Assembly (NCBI GenBank): GCA_031835245.1
Contig: JAVKOQ010000291.1
Location: forward strand, 1 to 64,000
Direction: 5' to 3'
From: Balamuthia mandrillaris
Taxonomy: Eukaryota; Discosea; Longamoebia; Balamuthiidae
Length of the DNA: 64,000 nt
Each line of letters begins with the position of its first letter. Positions within the stretch are counted from its first letter, which is position 1. Position numbers and translations under genes: made by a program. The notes beneath the pieces were generated by a model. The model was given only the letters and a program-made list of their open reading frames with translations. It searched no databases and had not been told where the DNA came from. Below are positions 11,668 through 22,037 of this stretch, piece by piece.

Positions 11668-12576
11668 ATGTTGAAGCTCAAACAGATGCAACAGCAGAAA
11701 AAGCTCAAGGAGCAGGAACAACAACAACCAAAGCAAGAAAATGGGAAGGAGGAAGAGACCAACACCACAACCACCACCACCACTGATGCAGCTGCAACCA
11801 CCAACGGATCCGCTGCCACCAACGGCGGAGCCACAACAAAAAAGTCTGCTGCTGGACAGCAACAGATCTTCTCCTTGAAACGTGGCAAGGGCAAGAAGCA
11901 GAACAAAACCAATCCTGCAGAGCTCCGCGTGCAAAAGGGTACATTGCTCTCTTCAAGTGATGTTCATTTTTTTTTCTCATGTTACACTTGTTGCTCATCT
12001 CTTTCTTTTTCTTTTTGTTGTTGAAAGATTTGGCGGAGATGGACAGTGTACCGGGAGCTGAGTTGGACTTTCCAGACTCCAATAACATTATGAGCTTTCA
12101 GGTTAAGATCTCTCCCACTGATGGTCTTTACGCTGGCGCCACTTTTCTCTTTGAGGTTCAAGTGCCTCTCAACTATCCCTATGACCCTCCCAAAGCCACT
12201 TGCAAGACTTTGGTAAAGTGCTTCTCTTTCTCCCCTCTCTTCCTATTTTTATAACCAACTGAAGGTTTCTATTTCCTTCTCCATCCCATCCTTCTTCCCT
12301 TTGTTGTGTTGCAGGTTTATCACCCGAATATCGATTGGGAGGGTCACGTTTGCTTGAACATTTTGCGGGCGGACTGGATGCCTGTTTTGAGTTTGGGCTC
12401 TGTAATATTTGGACTCATGACGTTGTTCTTGGTATGCCTTCACTTGTCGTTATTCATTACCTAAACTGATGCCACTGACTCTCTCTCTCTGCAATGCAGG
12501 AACCTAACCCCGATGATCCGTTGAACAAAGGTGCGTATAGTGTGTTTGTCTTACCTCCACAACAGAACATGTTGGA

Positions 12577-12617
<41 letters not shown>

Positions 12618-12752
12618 CTTTGCTTGCTTTGATTCCACAAAACAGAAGCAGCACAGCTGATGATCGAACGTCCAAGTGATTTTGCCAGGAATGTAAAGAG
12701 CAGTCTACGGGGAGGCCACGTACTTGGAAGAAACTTTCCCAAACTCGTTTAA
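11668..12752 (+). CDS. UBE2M: NEDD8-conjugating enzyme UBC12 (UBE2M)
   Basis: Five exons (11668-11938, 12028-12212, 12315-12431, 12500-12530, 12646-12752) encode about 236 residues. The E2 core shows YHPNID, then the active-site Cys in GHVCLNILR, then ADWMPVLSL and [13 protein letters not shown], all UBC12 hallmarks. The enzyme receives NEDD8 from its E1 and passes it to cullins. Known UBC12 proteins begin with a short peptide (MIKLFSLK in human) that docks to E1. Here MLKLK and IFSLKRGKG are separated by about 60 residues of Gln/Glu/Lys, Thr, Ala and Asn, so the docking peptide appears split or displaced. The chosen ATG is the only one in frame before the core. The gene converges on CPSF2, with 155 bases between stops. 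Confidence 0.92.
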
Positions 12753-12907
12753 TTGCTTCTCTCTCTCTCTCTCTCTCCTCTCTAAAACAAAACGAGGAGC
12801 AATGAAGAAGGCTTCCTCGTCATTTCTTTGCACTCTTTTGTCAGTCTATTTATTTTAAAAAAAAGGGGCGCGTGTGCTCCTTTGTTTTTGTTCTATTTGG
12901 TTTCTTT

Positions 12908-13542
12908 TTAAAAAACATGAAACTGCGAGTACAGAAGAGACCTGACTTTGTAATAGTCTCTGCTCAAAGGACCCGATATGCTGATTCTGCTGCCGCCACC
13001 CCCTCCCGCCACCTTCTCCTTTGTAAGCATCACCACCCCATTGCACACCAACACTCCTCCTGAGAACTCCGTCTGTCGTCATTGTTTGTTGTTTGGTTAG
13101 ATCCCCACCATTCAAGACAGATAGATAAAAGAAAAAGGAGAGGAATCAACAGAAGCGAGAGGAGAGGGAAGACGGAAAAGCGGAGAAATTAGAGGGAGTA
13201 GAGGAGAGAGGAGCACAGAGAGATAACCTTGAAGCCATTTTGAGTAAGAACTTCTTTAAAGTCGGCAAGGAAGAGCTCCCCAACAAAGACGGCGGGGTGA
13301 GGGATCAGCGTGCCAGGCTTAGTGGCTTCTAAGTGGGTGACTGAAGTGGCAGCAGCGGCGGTACGAGAAGGTGTTGCTGATGGCATCATGGAGGTAGTTG
13401 TGGAGATTTGACCATTGGCATATGCTATCTCATAGTCTTTTCGCAAAGGCACAAATTCCAACGACTTGAGCAGCGTCTCTCTTAGTTTTATCTTATTTTC
13501 GTTTGTCGTTGTGGTTTTGTTCAGCATCTATCAGTTGACAAA

Positions 13543-13589
<47 letters not shown>

Positions 13590-15009
13590 CTTGTATATAT
13601 TGGTGTCGGAGGTAACGTCGATGGATTCGTTGATCCATGGGCACAGAACATCTTTGCAAGTATCCTTCAGGTTTGTCAAACAATGTTGCCTAAGGTGTTC
13701 CAAACACTCGGCATTGCCATGAATCAATATCTGGTTGTTGGTAGAACAGAACGAAATAAGAAGACAAAAAAAAAGCAAGGAACAAGAAGAACACGACGCT
13801 AAACATTACCACTTTACGAGGTGCTACGTGAGAGAGAATAGCCTTGATGGACCGTCCATCGGACCGTCCTTCGAAGTCAATGTACTTAATAGCGCAGTTG
13901 AGAGAAATGCTTACATTCACTTCAATGCATTTGGTTGGCACGGAAGTGGCTTTGGCGGCTTCCTCTCCTCCTTCACCACCCTCTGCCTTAGTACCTTCCT
14001 TTCCTTCCTCTGCAGCGTTGTTATTTAGGTAGGCGCGCTTTTCCACTTCCATGATCTCTGCGGATCGTGCTTTAGCTGCACGTTGGATGAATGCTTCAAC
14101 ATCTATGACTTGTCCGTACTCGTCCCACTGATGGCGATTCTCTCCATATGGAAACATTACTATTTGTTGTTGCTGTTGTTGATGAAGAGTTGCTGTTTTC
14201 GTAGGCAGAGAAGGAGCAGCGGTAGCAGGAACCCAGTCGTAGGCATCGTTGAAAGGATTGTGAATGGTGATAGTGGGCATGCTGCTGGTGACCTGTCCAC
14301 CAAAATCTTCTTCCTCCATCATCATTTTCAGGAGTCTCTGGTTTTCCTTTTCTCTTTTTTCTCGTTTCAACTTTTTCTCAGCCTCCTTCTTCTCTTGCAA
14401 CTTTCGTTGCCGCTCTTTCTCTTCTTTGCGTCTAAACTCTACCAGCTCATCTCCTTCCAAAGGCACTCTCCGTTTCATCTTCAGTTGTAGAAGGGAGGGC
14501 ACACCAGCTGCTAAAACTCTTCTGTGCAGAGGCAACTGCCTTGTTTTTGGTTTCCTTCTCTTAGCGGTATCCATCTCGTCTTTTTCTTTTCCTTTGTCTG
14601 TCTCCTCTTTTTCTTCCCAACCATAGCCTTCTTCCATAGTTTGTGGTTCATCGTCCTTTTCCTTCTTCACTGCTGTAGTTGAGGCTGTTTCTTCCTCTTG
14701 CTTCATGCGATAGTGCTTATCACCACTTTCTTTAGCCTCTTCTCTTTCTTTCTCTCCTCTTCTCTCGTTCCAGTCAATTCCTCTCCCTTAAAGTCCAATC
14801 CCCTGTCTGTGAAGATGACCATGTTTTTGGGATCACTGGCCCACATTGCAAACAGCTCTAATGCAAAGCCACCTTGCAGGGTAGGCATGGTCGCCAGTAC
14901 TGCCATTGGTTTTGGAAGCTTTTCCAAATCTAGCAGGTTGTGACACATCCGAACGAACCTGTGAAGTAATTTTCAAGATAGAGAATGTTAAAAGATTGTG
15001 CATGAAGAG

Positions 15010-15060
<51 letters not shown>

Positions 15061-15913
15061 GAGAGAGAGGAGAGAGAGAGGGAGAGGGAGAGGGAGAGGG
15101 AGAGGGAGAGGGAGAGGGAGAGGGAGAGGGAGAGGGAGAGGGAGAGGGAGAGGGAGAGGGAGAGGGAGAGGGAGAGGGAGAGGGAGAGGGAGAGGGAGAG
15201 GGAGAGGGAGAGGGAGAGGGAGAGGGAGAGGAGAGAGAGGGAGAGGGAGAGGAGAGGGAGAGGGAGAGGGAGAGGGAGAGGGAGAGGGAGAGGGAGAGGG
15301 AGAGGGAGAGGGAGAGGGAGAGGGAGAGGGAGAGGGAGAGGGAGAGGGACCTAAAGTTGAGAGGATTGTTGCGATCTTCGTCGAAGCTTTTTTGAACGGC
15401 ACTGCTCATCCATTCCAGCTGGCTCTTGGCAAACTCGATGGTGTTGTAGCTCTCATGATGGAGAAGAACGAGGGAGAAGGCACTCATGGGTTGGCCCGTG
15501 CGTGGGTCCTTGTAAAAAGCCCAATGTTGGTCGAGGCACAGCAGCAGCTCCAGCACGCGTCCTGCTGTGTCTGTCGGTAGTAGCACGTTGCCACCGCCTT
15601 GCAACGCTCTCGTAACAGATTCTAATGATGGATAGAATAGGAGTACGAAGACAGAAAGGAAGCAAGGAGATAGAAGTGTTAGAAGATCGTCGGCCAGCAA
15701 ATAAGAGCACACAACGAACCTAACAATTCCACGTCACGAACACTTCGATTGGTGGAATGAGTGACCAACGCATTGTAGGCATCTGTTATGAGCAATGTCG
15801 GCCGGTTCAAAGTCTCGAGCACAGTTGGGTTGAGATGTCTGCTCGTTGAAGGTTTTTTTTTAAGACGACAAGAACAAGTTAAAAAAAGAGGCGGAGAGAA
15901 AAACAAGAGAAAA

Positions 15914-15953
<40 letters not shown>

Positions 15954-16555
15954 TGTGTGTGTAACAGAGAGAAGAGAGAGAGAGAAGAGAGAAGAGAGAA
16001 GAGAGCGAACCGTTCTTTCTTGTGGTTGTAGTCCACTGCATAAACTATTTCCTCAGTCTCCTTCACAATCTTCCAAACGGTACCACCAATCATGTGTCCG
16101 GCAGGGTAAGGCGTGATGTCGAGGGTGCTGTGCGAGCCGGTGTTCAAGGAAAGGTGTTGCGAGTACTTGAGCTGCTTGATCTTATCAAAGGCAGTGTCCA
16201 CGTCGTCCAGGTCAAAGACCTCAAACTCCTCCACGGCTCGCTTGGCCTGGTAGACGTCGTACATGAACATCTGCCCCATTTTGTAGACAGGAATGGTTGC
16301 ATAGACGGGCGCCTCCAGACCCCATTTGCCGACGAGAAAGGGGAGAGCGCCGAGGTGAGTCAAATCGGGGTGAGACAAGAGCACGGCGTCGATCTTGGGG
16401 ATCCATGGGCGGAGCGGCTCCAGGTCGTCCACGTCAAAGTCGTCCGTCCAGCCGCAGTCCAAGAGGATGTGAAAGTCATCCACTTCCAGCAGGTAGCACA
16501 GAGGACCCTCCGAGTACGCGCCGCTGAGCGCGCGGAAGCGCACTATCGCGGTCAT
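12908..16555 (-). CDS. CPSF2: Cleavage and polyadenylation specificity factor subunit 2 (CPSF100)
   Basis: Exons on the minus strand are 16555-16011, 15838-15720, 15621-15351, 14958 to about 14700, then to about 13809, 13730-13587, 13527-13228 and 13072-12908. The N-terminus has the CPSF100 metallo-beta-lactamase fold with [14 protein letters not shown]. The zinc-binding HxHxDH of CPSF73 is degenerate here, as in other CPSF100 proteins, so it should be non-catalytic. Later blocks are [10 protein letters not shown] (beta-CASP), [23 protein letters not shown] and [18 protein letters not shown]. The last exon gives [10 protein letters not shown] and [13 protein letters not shown], matching the family's C-terminus. 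The protein works in pre-mRNA 3'-end processing. An acidic insert of about 80 residues follows VIFTDRG, and the frame changes there without an obvious GT-AG intron (about 14700-14790). Confidence 0.88.
13548..13586 (+). repeat. (GA)n tract, CT on the sense strand of CPSF2
   Basis: The tract directly follows the donor gtact of a CPSF2 intron. Confidence 0.85.
15011..15348 (+). repeat. GA and GGGAGA satellite array inside a CPSF2 intron
   Basis: The array begins with GA dinucleotides and continues as about 45 near-perfect GGGAGA units, broken by a few GA-rich spacers. On the sense (minus) strand it reads CCCTCT and starts a few bases after the donor at 15350. It is the main body of the 392-nt intron 14959-15350. 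The long peptides it can encode on both strands are artefacts. Confidence 0.95.
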
Positions 16556-16701
16556 CTTAGCTTTCTTTTTCCTCCTTGTTATCTATGTTCACGACGACAT
16601 GATTTTATTGTTTCATGACGACGTTGAGATTTCTACCGCAGGTCGACACGAACAGCAAAAAAGCAGAAAGAAGAAAGTGGAAGAGGAGGAGAGAAGCTGC
16701 T
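16556..16701. promoter_or_regulatory. Short divergent promoter between CPSF2 and the UBX gene
   Basis: Only 146 bases separate the start codons of two outward-facing genes, so both promoters and leaders must share this stretch. No TATA element is evident. Confidence 0.5.
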
Positions 16702-18251
16702 ATGGAACAAGTGAAGGAGTCGTTGTTGGGAATGGGCTTCCCGCCGGAGCAGGTGGAAAGGGCATGTGAAGCCACCAAGAACAGCGAAAGCGTGCAAGTC
16801 GCACTTGAATGGTGAGTTATTCCCTCGTGACACCAAAAAAACGGCACACTCCTGACAGTAAATCTAATCTTGTGTCTTCTTTGACATGGAGGATCCTGTC
16901 TCACCCAGAGTCTGCCTCAGGAGGTCAGGTTCTAGGTGGAACAGAAATACCTGCCACTGCCAGTGAAATAGTAGAGCAAGGAACAGCAGCGTCTTCAGAA
17001 GGTGACGCTCACCCACAACAAGGGGCTGAGGCTTCTCAAGATAACAGGCCCTTAACCCCAGAAGAGAGGCAAGCTGCTCTGGAAAGGTTTGTTGCAGTTT
17101 TGCATCCTTGTTGTTGTGTTTCTATTCTTGTTCGTTCTTTGTCTTTGTCTTTGTCTTTGTCATCTTGTTCTTCTTCTTGTTCTTCTTCCTCTTCTTGTTC
17201 TTCCTCTCGTTCTCGTTCTCGTTCTCGTTCTTCTTCTTCTTCTTCTTGTTCTTCTTCTTCTTGTTCTTCTTCTTCTTCTTCTTCTTCTTCTAATGAGCTT
17301 TATACGCATTAAAGGTTGGAAGCAAAGCGTCAAGAACTGCGTAGAAAGAAGGAAGAAGAAGAAGCTAGGGTACGTTTTAGTGTTGAGAACTATTTGCGAT
17401 GAATCAAGACAAAGGTAGCATTTAACTGATATTATTCTTGGGACATCCTTTTCTACGTGCAGATGGAAAGAGAACGAGAAATTATCAGAAGGAAGAGCGG
17501 ACAAGAGCTAGTCAATGCAAAGAAGGAATGGGAAGAGCAGCAATTGAAGTTGCAGGTTGAGCAAAAGAAAAGAGAAAAGAGAGAAGAGCAGCTGGCCAGA
17601 CAAAAAGTAAGGGAGAGAATAGAGAGAGACAAGCGTGAGAGGGCTGCCAAGTTTGGAATGCCCACCTCAGCAACGGATACATCCTCGAGTGCTGCCCAAG
17701 GTTTGTTCGTTTATTTGCTTGTTTGTTTTGTTTGTGTGGTTTCTGACAAGAACATTCATTAACTGCATTTCTTTCTTTACAGTTTCTTCCACACCAGCTT
17801 CTACCACAGCGGCCCCTCCTGCGCATGACGAATGCGCGGTGATGGTGCGGCTGACAAATGGCCAAAACCTGCAAAACACCTTCAAACCGACGGATACACT
17901 TCGCACCGTCTACAGCTGGGTATACAACAACCGAACAGACGGGAGTGGACCCTTTTCCTTCACTACTGGCTTTCCACGCAAAACCTATTCTGGCGCAGCT
18001 CTGGATGTTACCACGCTACAGGACGCAGGTAAAAAACAACACTTCCCTTCACCTTCCTTCTTTATGAATGGATTATCGTCGATCCGTTCTTTTTCCTTTT
18101 GTCTTTGTGCTGAGTTCATTTTATTTTCGTGGTTTTTTTCTGTTTTTGCAAAGTCTTCACCTTTTTAACTTTTGTCGTCTTATTGAATTCCGACACACCA
18201 AAACGAAAAACAGAATGTGTACCGAAAGGTTTGCTTCTCGTTACAAAGTGA
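16702..18251 (+). CDS. UBA and UBX domain protein (UBXN1/SAKS1-like)
   Basis: Six exons (16702-16811, 16892-17086, 17315-17369, 17463-17700, 17783-18028, 18214-18251) encode about 300 residues. Residues 1-40 form a UBA domain (LLGMGFPPEQVERACEAT). The middle is a long charged helix rich in Glu, Lys and Arg. The end is a UBX domain (VMVRLTNGQNLQNTF, VYSWVYNN, FTTGFPRKTY, PKGLLLVTK). UBXN1-type proteins bind ubiquitin and p97/VCP and deliver or protect ubiquitinated substrates. The FPR motif in the UBX fold, which contacts p97, is present as GFPRKTY. The start is chosen because the next ATG upstream adds a basic stretch not seen in the family. Confidence 0.85.
17160..17291 (+). repeat. TTC-rich (CTT)n intronic tract
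   Basis: A pyrimidine run of TTC, TTG and CGTTCT units fills the second intron of the UBX gene, on its sense strand. Confidence 0.85.
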
Positions 18252-19496
18252 GCCCTAAAAGAACAGCGAGATAAAAACAAAGCCTTGCAAGGCGACACAA
18301 CCCGTTTTTATACATATTTTTTGGTGGCCAGACCTGGTGGTAGCAACACAGCCACTCCACCCCAGTTTTATCCGAGAGCCGATGGAAAAGACCATATAAC
18401 ACTTTCCTTTTCATTATTTTTTTGAATTTCCTAATATTAATGGATCTACATCTGGCATCATGAAATTTTCCTTAAATGCAATGAGTATCCATAGTAACCG
18501 CTTTAAATAAGGAAAATCTCATCGATACCTTAAACTCAATTTTCCCTCACAGCAACCAATTCAATGCAGAAAACGAAAAACTCGGGGTCCCCTCTCAAAA
18601 AAAAATATTCAATTCACAAAAATATTCAAACACAGAAAAAACAAACACACAAAAAGCATAACAAAAACAAATAACGGGGGCCGTGTGACAAGCGGGACAG
18701 GAAGGGGATAAAGGGTGGTTTTTTTTTGGCGTCTCTCTTCCCTCCCTTAATTCCTCTCCTCCTCTACCCTACCACCTTTCCTTCTCGTCTTTTGTTTTTG
18801 TTTTTGTTTTCTTTTTCTTTTCTTTTTTGTTTGCCTCCCTCTCTATCATTGTTGTGGAGAGGAGGAGCAAGTTTCCCAACATTAAAACCACAAAACAAAA
18901 AGTAACACAACAAAGGGAACCAGACCGAAAGATTCTTCTGTTCTCTTATTTGTTATTTGGTTTTTTTTTTCTAAAGGCGACTTTCTTTGTTGCTTTTCTT
19001 TTTTTAACTCCGAGTAGTTCTCTTCTTTTTTTTTCCCCTCACCATACCTCAACCAACTGTTTTCCTCAACTCATCACAAATCACAACTTTCCTGATCACT
19101 ACTCCGTTTTGATCAACACAACAAACACAAACAGATTTTTTTTGTTTGCTTGTTTGCTTGTTACATTTTTGATTTCTCATCTGCACCATCAAAGCATTTT
19201 TTTTTTGTTAATCCTCAGATCTGACTAAGCTTCCTTCTCTTCGACCAAAACAAACTCCCAAATCGTTTTGATTATTTTTCATCGATCTCTAGTGGAGTAA
19301 CAATTTTGTTCTTTGTAACATTTTTTTTTTCGTATTATTTATTTTTACTTTCGTTTTTGAAGGAGCAAAGCTAGTCAGTTCTTTTTGAAGAGGAGTTTTG
19401 GTTTTTTTTTTGAGCGTTTTTGTTTTTCATTTTTTTCCCTACACACACAAGTTTTGCTTTTTGTTTTTCTTCTTCCTTCTCGATATAACCTCAAAC
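18252..19496. other. Long intergenic and 5' leader region, T- and A-rich
   Basis: This 1.2-kb gap lies between the UBX gene and the F-box/MORN gene, both on the plus strand. It holds many poly-T and poly-A runs, a 3' flank with an AAATAAGG stretch near 18510, and probably the leader and any noncoding exon of the next gene. No coding region was supported. Confidence 0.4.
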
Positions 19497-21195
19497 ATGG
19501 CGACCACTTCATCTTCTTCGATCACCCCCGCCTCTACTCCATTGCCTCTTTCAGGGGACGGCCTGTTGCTCTCCCCGACTTGTTCAGGAGTCCACACCAG
19601 GCCCCTCCTTACGACTATCAACCCCAAGAAGCATCCCAGAGACTCCTCTTCTCCTTCCTCCTCTTTTTCCATAAATGAAGACGAAAACGACAACCCCGAC
19701 AACAACACAACCCATTCTGTTGTAAGCGCAGAAGCACAGTTGCTGAACACACGACCGAAGAAGCGCTGCCGTTGCCAGGTGGAGGACCATGACCACTACG
19801 AAAGACAACGGAATGAAGGCGGTACCGACACTGACCGAGAGGACGAGTCTCCTTCGACCTCGAAGATGTTGGTGGCAGCAACAGAGGAGAGCCTGCTCTC
19901 ATTGGAGCAGCTGGAGAAGAACCTCTCCACCCTGGGAGAGCTCTTTAGTCCCTTGAAGCACATCGAGAGCCAGGTGGACGGCCTTGGCATGAGGCTCCTT
20001 GGTCACAACTTCAACACTGACTTCAAACCCTTTTTAGACTGCCTGCGACAGGGCTTCTCCCAGCTCGAGAAACAAATGGAAGAGACGTTCAAGTTTTACA
20101 CATTTTTAAAGGTGCGTCATATGTCAACTCCACTCCACAAGAACATAGCCGGAGGGACTAACCAATGCTATAGGAAACCAAGGTTCCGGTGAACGCCGAA
20201 TGTGGATATTTTGGGATGTTGCCCTGTGAGCTCTACAACCACATTTTCAGCTATCTGGGAGGGCAGGAGTTGTGCAGGTCCTTACAAGTCTGTACAACTT
20301 TTAACCAAGTGTGCCAGCAGGACTTTCTTTGGAAGAACGTTGTGCTGAGCGAGCAGTGGGGCTCCGAAGAGGAGTTGGCCAGACAAAAGTCGGATAGTCG
20401 TACCTGGAAATGGCTCTACTATAGCAGAATGGTTGATCTTCCTCCGAAGCTTCTCTTTCTCTAGTTGTTCTTTGCTGATATTTTCTCTAACAACAGAGAG
20501 TATTTCACCCTGAGGAGGTAAAGCATGGCGTTGGCTGCTTCACTCTTCCCCATGGCAATACCTACTATGGTGATTGGTTGAACAACATGAGGCACGGCAG
20601 GGGCGTCGGCATCATGAAGGATGGCAGGAAGTACGAGGGTGAGTGGGAGAACGACATGCGCTCCGGCTTTGGCACCTTCACCTGGCCCCTTGGCTGCGGC
20701 AAGAACGGCGGCGACAGCTACCAAGGCCAGTGGAAGAATAGCAAGCGTCACGGCTACGGCATCTACGTCTGGATGGACAGCACTCGCTATGAGGGCGAGT
20801 GGAAGGAAGGCAAGCGTGACGGCCAAGGCAAGGTGCAATGGCCTGATGGCAGGAGCTACGTCGGTGGCTACAAAGACGGCAAGATGCATGGTCGAGGCGT
20901 CTTCTCCTGGGGCAATGGTGGCATCTACATCGGTGAGTACCGCTATGGCAAGCGCCACGGCCAAGGTGCCTACACCTACCGCTTTGGCGGCCAGTACATC
21001 GGCGAATGGACCAACGGAGTGAGGCATGGCCTAGGCGTCTTCTTCCGTGACGATGGCGAGAAGTACTACGGCCACTGGAGGGACAACACCCCGTTCGGTT
21101 GGGGAATAGCCACCACCAAGACTGGCGTTGTTATCGAGAAGATCTGGGACGGCACTGACCTTCCGCTTGACGTTAACCCTGGCTCCAACCAGTAA
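19497..21195 (+). CDS. F-box protein with C-terminal MORN repeats
   Basis: Three exons (19497-20111, 20174-20431, 20497-21195) encode about 520 residues. The first 120 residues are Ser/Thr/Pro- and Asp-rich and look disordered, followed by a helical segment. Exon 2 carries an F-box (MLPCELYNHIFSYLGG, LQVCTTFNQVC, FLWKN). Exon 3 carries about eight MORN repeats with the pattern YxGxWxxGxxHGxG (YYGDWLNNMRHGRGV, YEGEWENDMRSGFG, YEGEWKEGKRDGQG). F-box proteins recruit substrates to SCF ubiquitin ligases through SKP1, and MORN repeats often act at membranes or as scaffolds. The protein may therefore target a MORN-bound partner for ubiquitination (inference). The start follows a long T-rich leader and is the first ATG in frame. 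Confidence 0.85.
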
Positions 21196-21453
21196 TCGTT
21201 TCTCGGCAAAGAGTTCTCCCTCCGTTTTTGCCTTCAATTTTTCCCTGCTACATAGGCCACCCTCTTCTCTTTCGTTTTCGTTTTCTTTTTCCTCCACCTT
21301 CTCCAACGAGCAACTTTATTGCTCCTTTGCAGAAGATGGACAATTGCTGGCCGCAACAACCAAACCTACCTTTTTTACCTCACGCGTTATGGTAGAGGTT
21401 GTTTGCTGCTAGTTTTTGCCTTGCTTCATCTGAGCGGATGCAGCAAGCTTTTT

Positions 21454-21484
<31 letters not shown>

Positions 21485-22037
21485 TGTTGTTGGTTTTTGT
21501 TTTTGTTTTTTTTTGTTTTTTTGTTTTTGTTTTTTATTATTTTTTTTTCTCGGTGCCTCATTTTGGACTTTGGAGGCACTATCACCCCACCCGGGGTTTT
21601 TTTTTGTTAGCTGGCGGGCGGGCTGGATCTTCTTCTACCACATCTTCTCCATCTTCTTCTCCTTACCACTGCACGATGGACTCATTGGCCGTTACCTGCC
21701 ATTCACAGGCTCTGGAACCAAGCCAAGAGACCTCACCAACCAGCCTTCCATACCCACCCTTTTCCACATCCTCTTTCCTGCCCTAACAACAGCCTGTCCG
21801 CTACCAGCTTGCTCTACCGAACTAGGATTTTCTGGACTGCTTTTTCTTTTTCGATCTTTTTTTTTTTTGCTGGATACCAACCATGGCGAAGGTTATGGGG
21901 CTATTTTTTTTTTCTCGGATAGCAGCCACCACTACCCGCTTGTGGCTAATGGCAGCTATCTTCCGGCTCCTCTCCTTATCTTTTTTTTCTTTATGTAGTA
22001 TTAGTAGTAAAACCACTTTTTTTTAAAAAAATTATGC
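21196..22037. other. Convergent 3' region with poly-T tracts
   Basis: The 842 bases between the stops of two converging genes hold long T and TTTTTG runs (21451-21550) and no supported coding region. Open frames here translate the T runs into Phe, Val and Leu strings and are rejected. Confidence 0.5.

Noticed and set aside
14906-15712. Long ORFs on both strands full of ERE, GRG or SPS runs
   Set aside because: They read through the GGGAGA array in a CPSF2 intron. The real CPSF2 exons flank the array.
18700-19496. Possible coding regions in T-rich DNA before the F-box gene
   Set aside because: Frames consist of Phe, Leu and Ser runs from poly-T and lack family resemblance or splice support.
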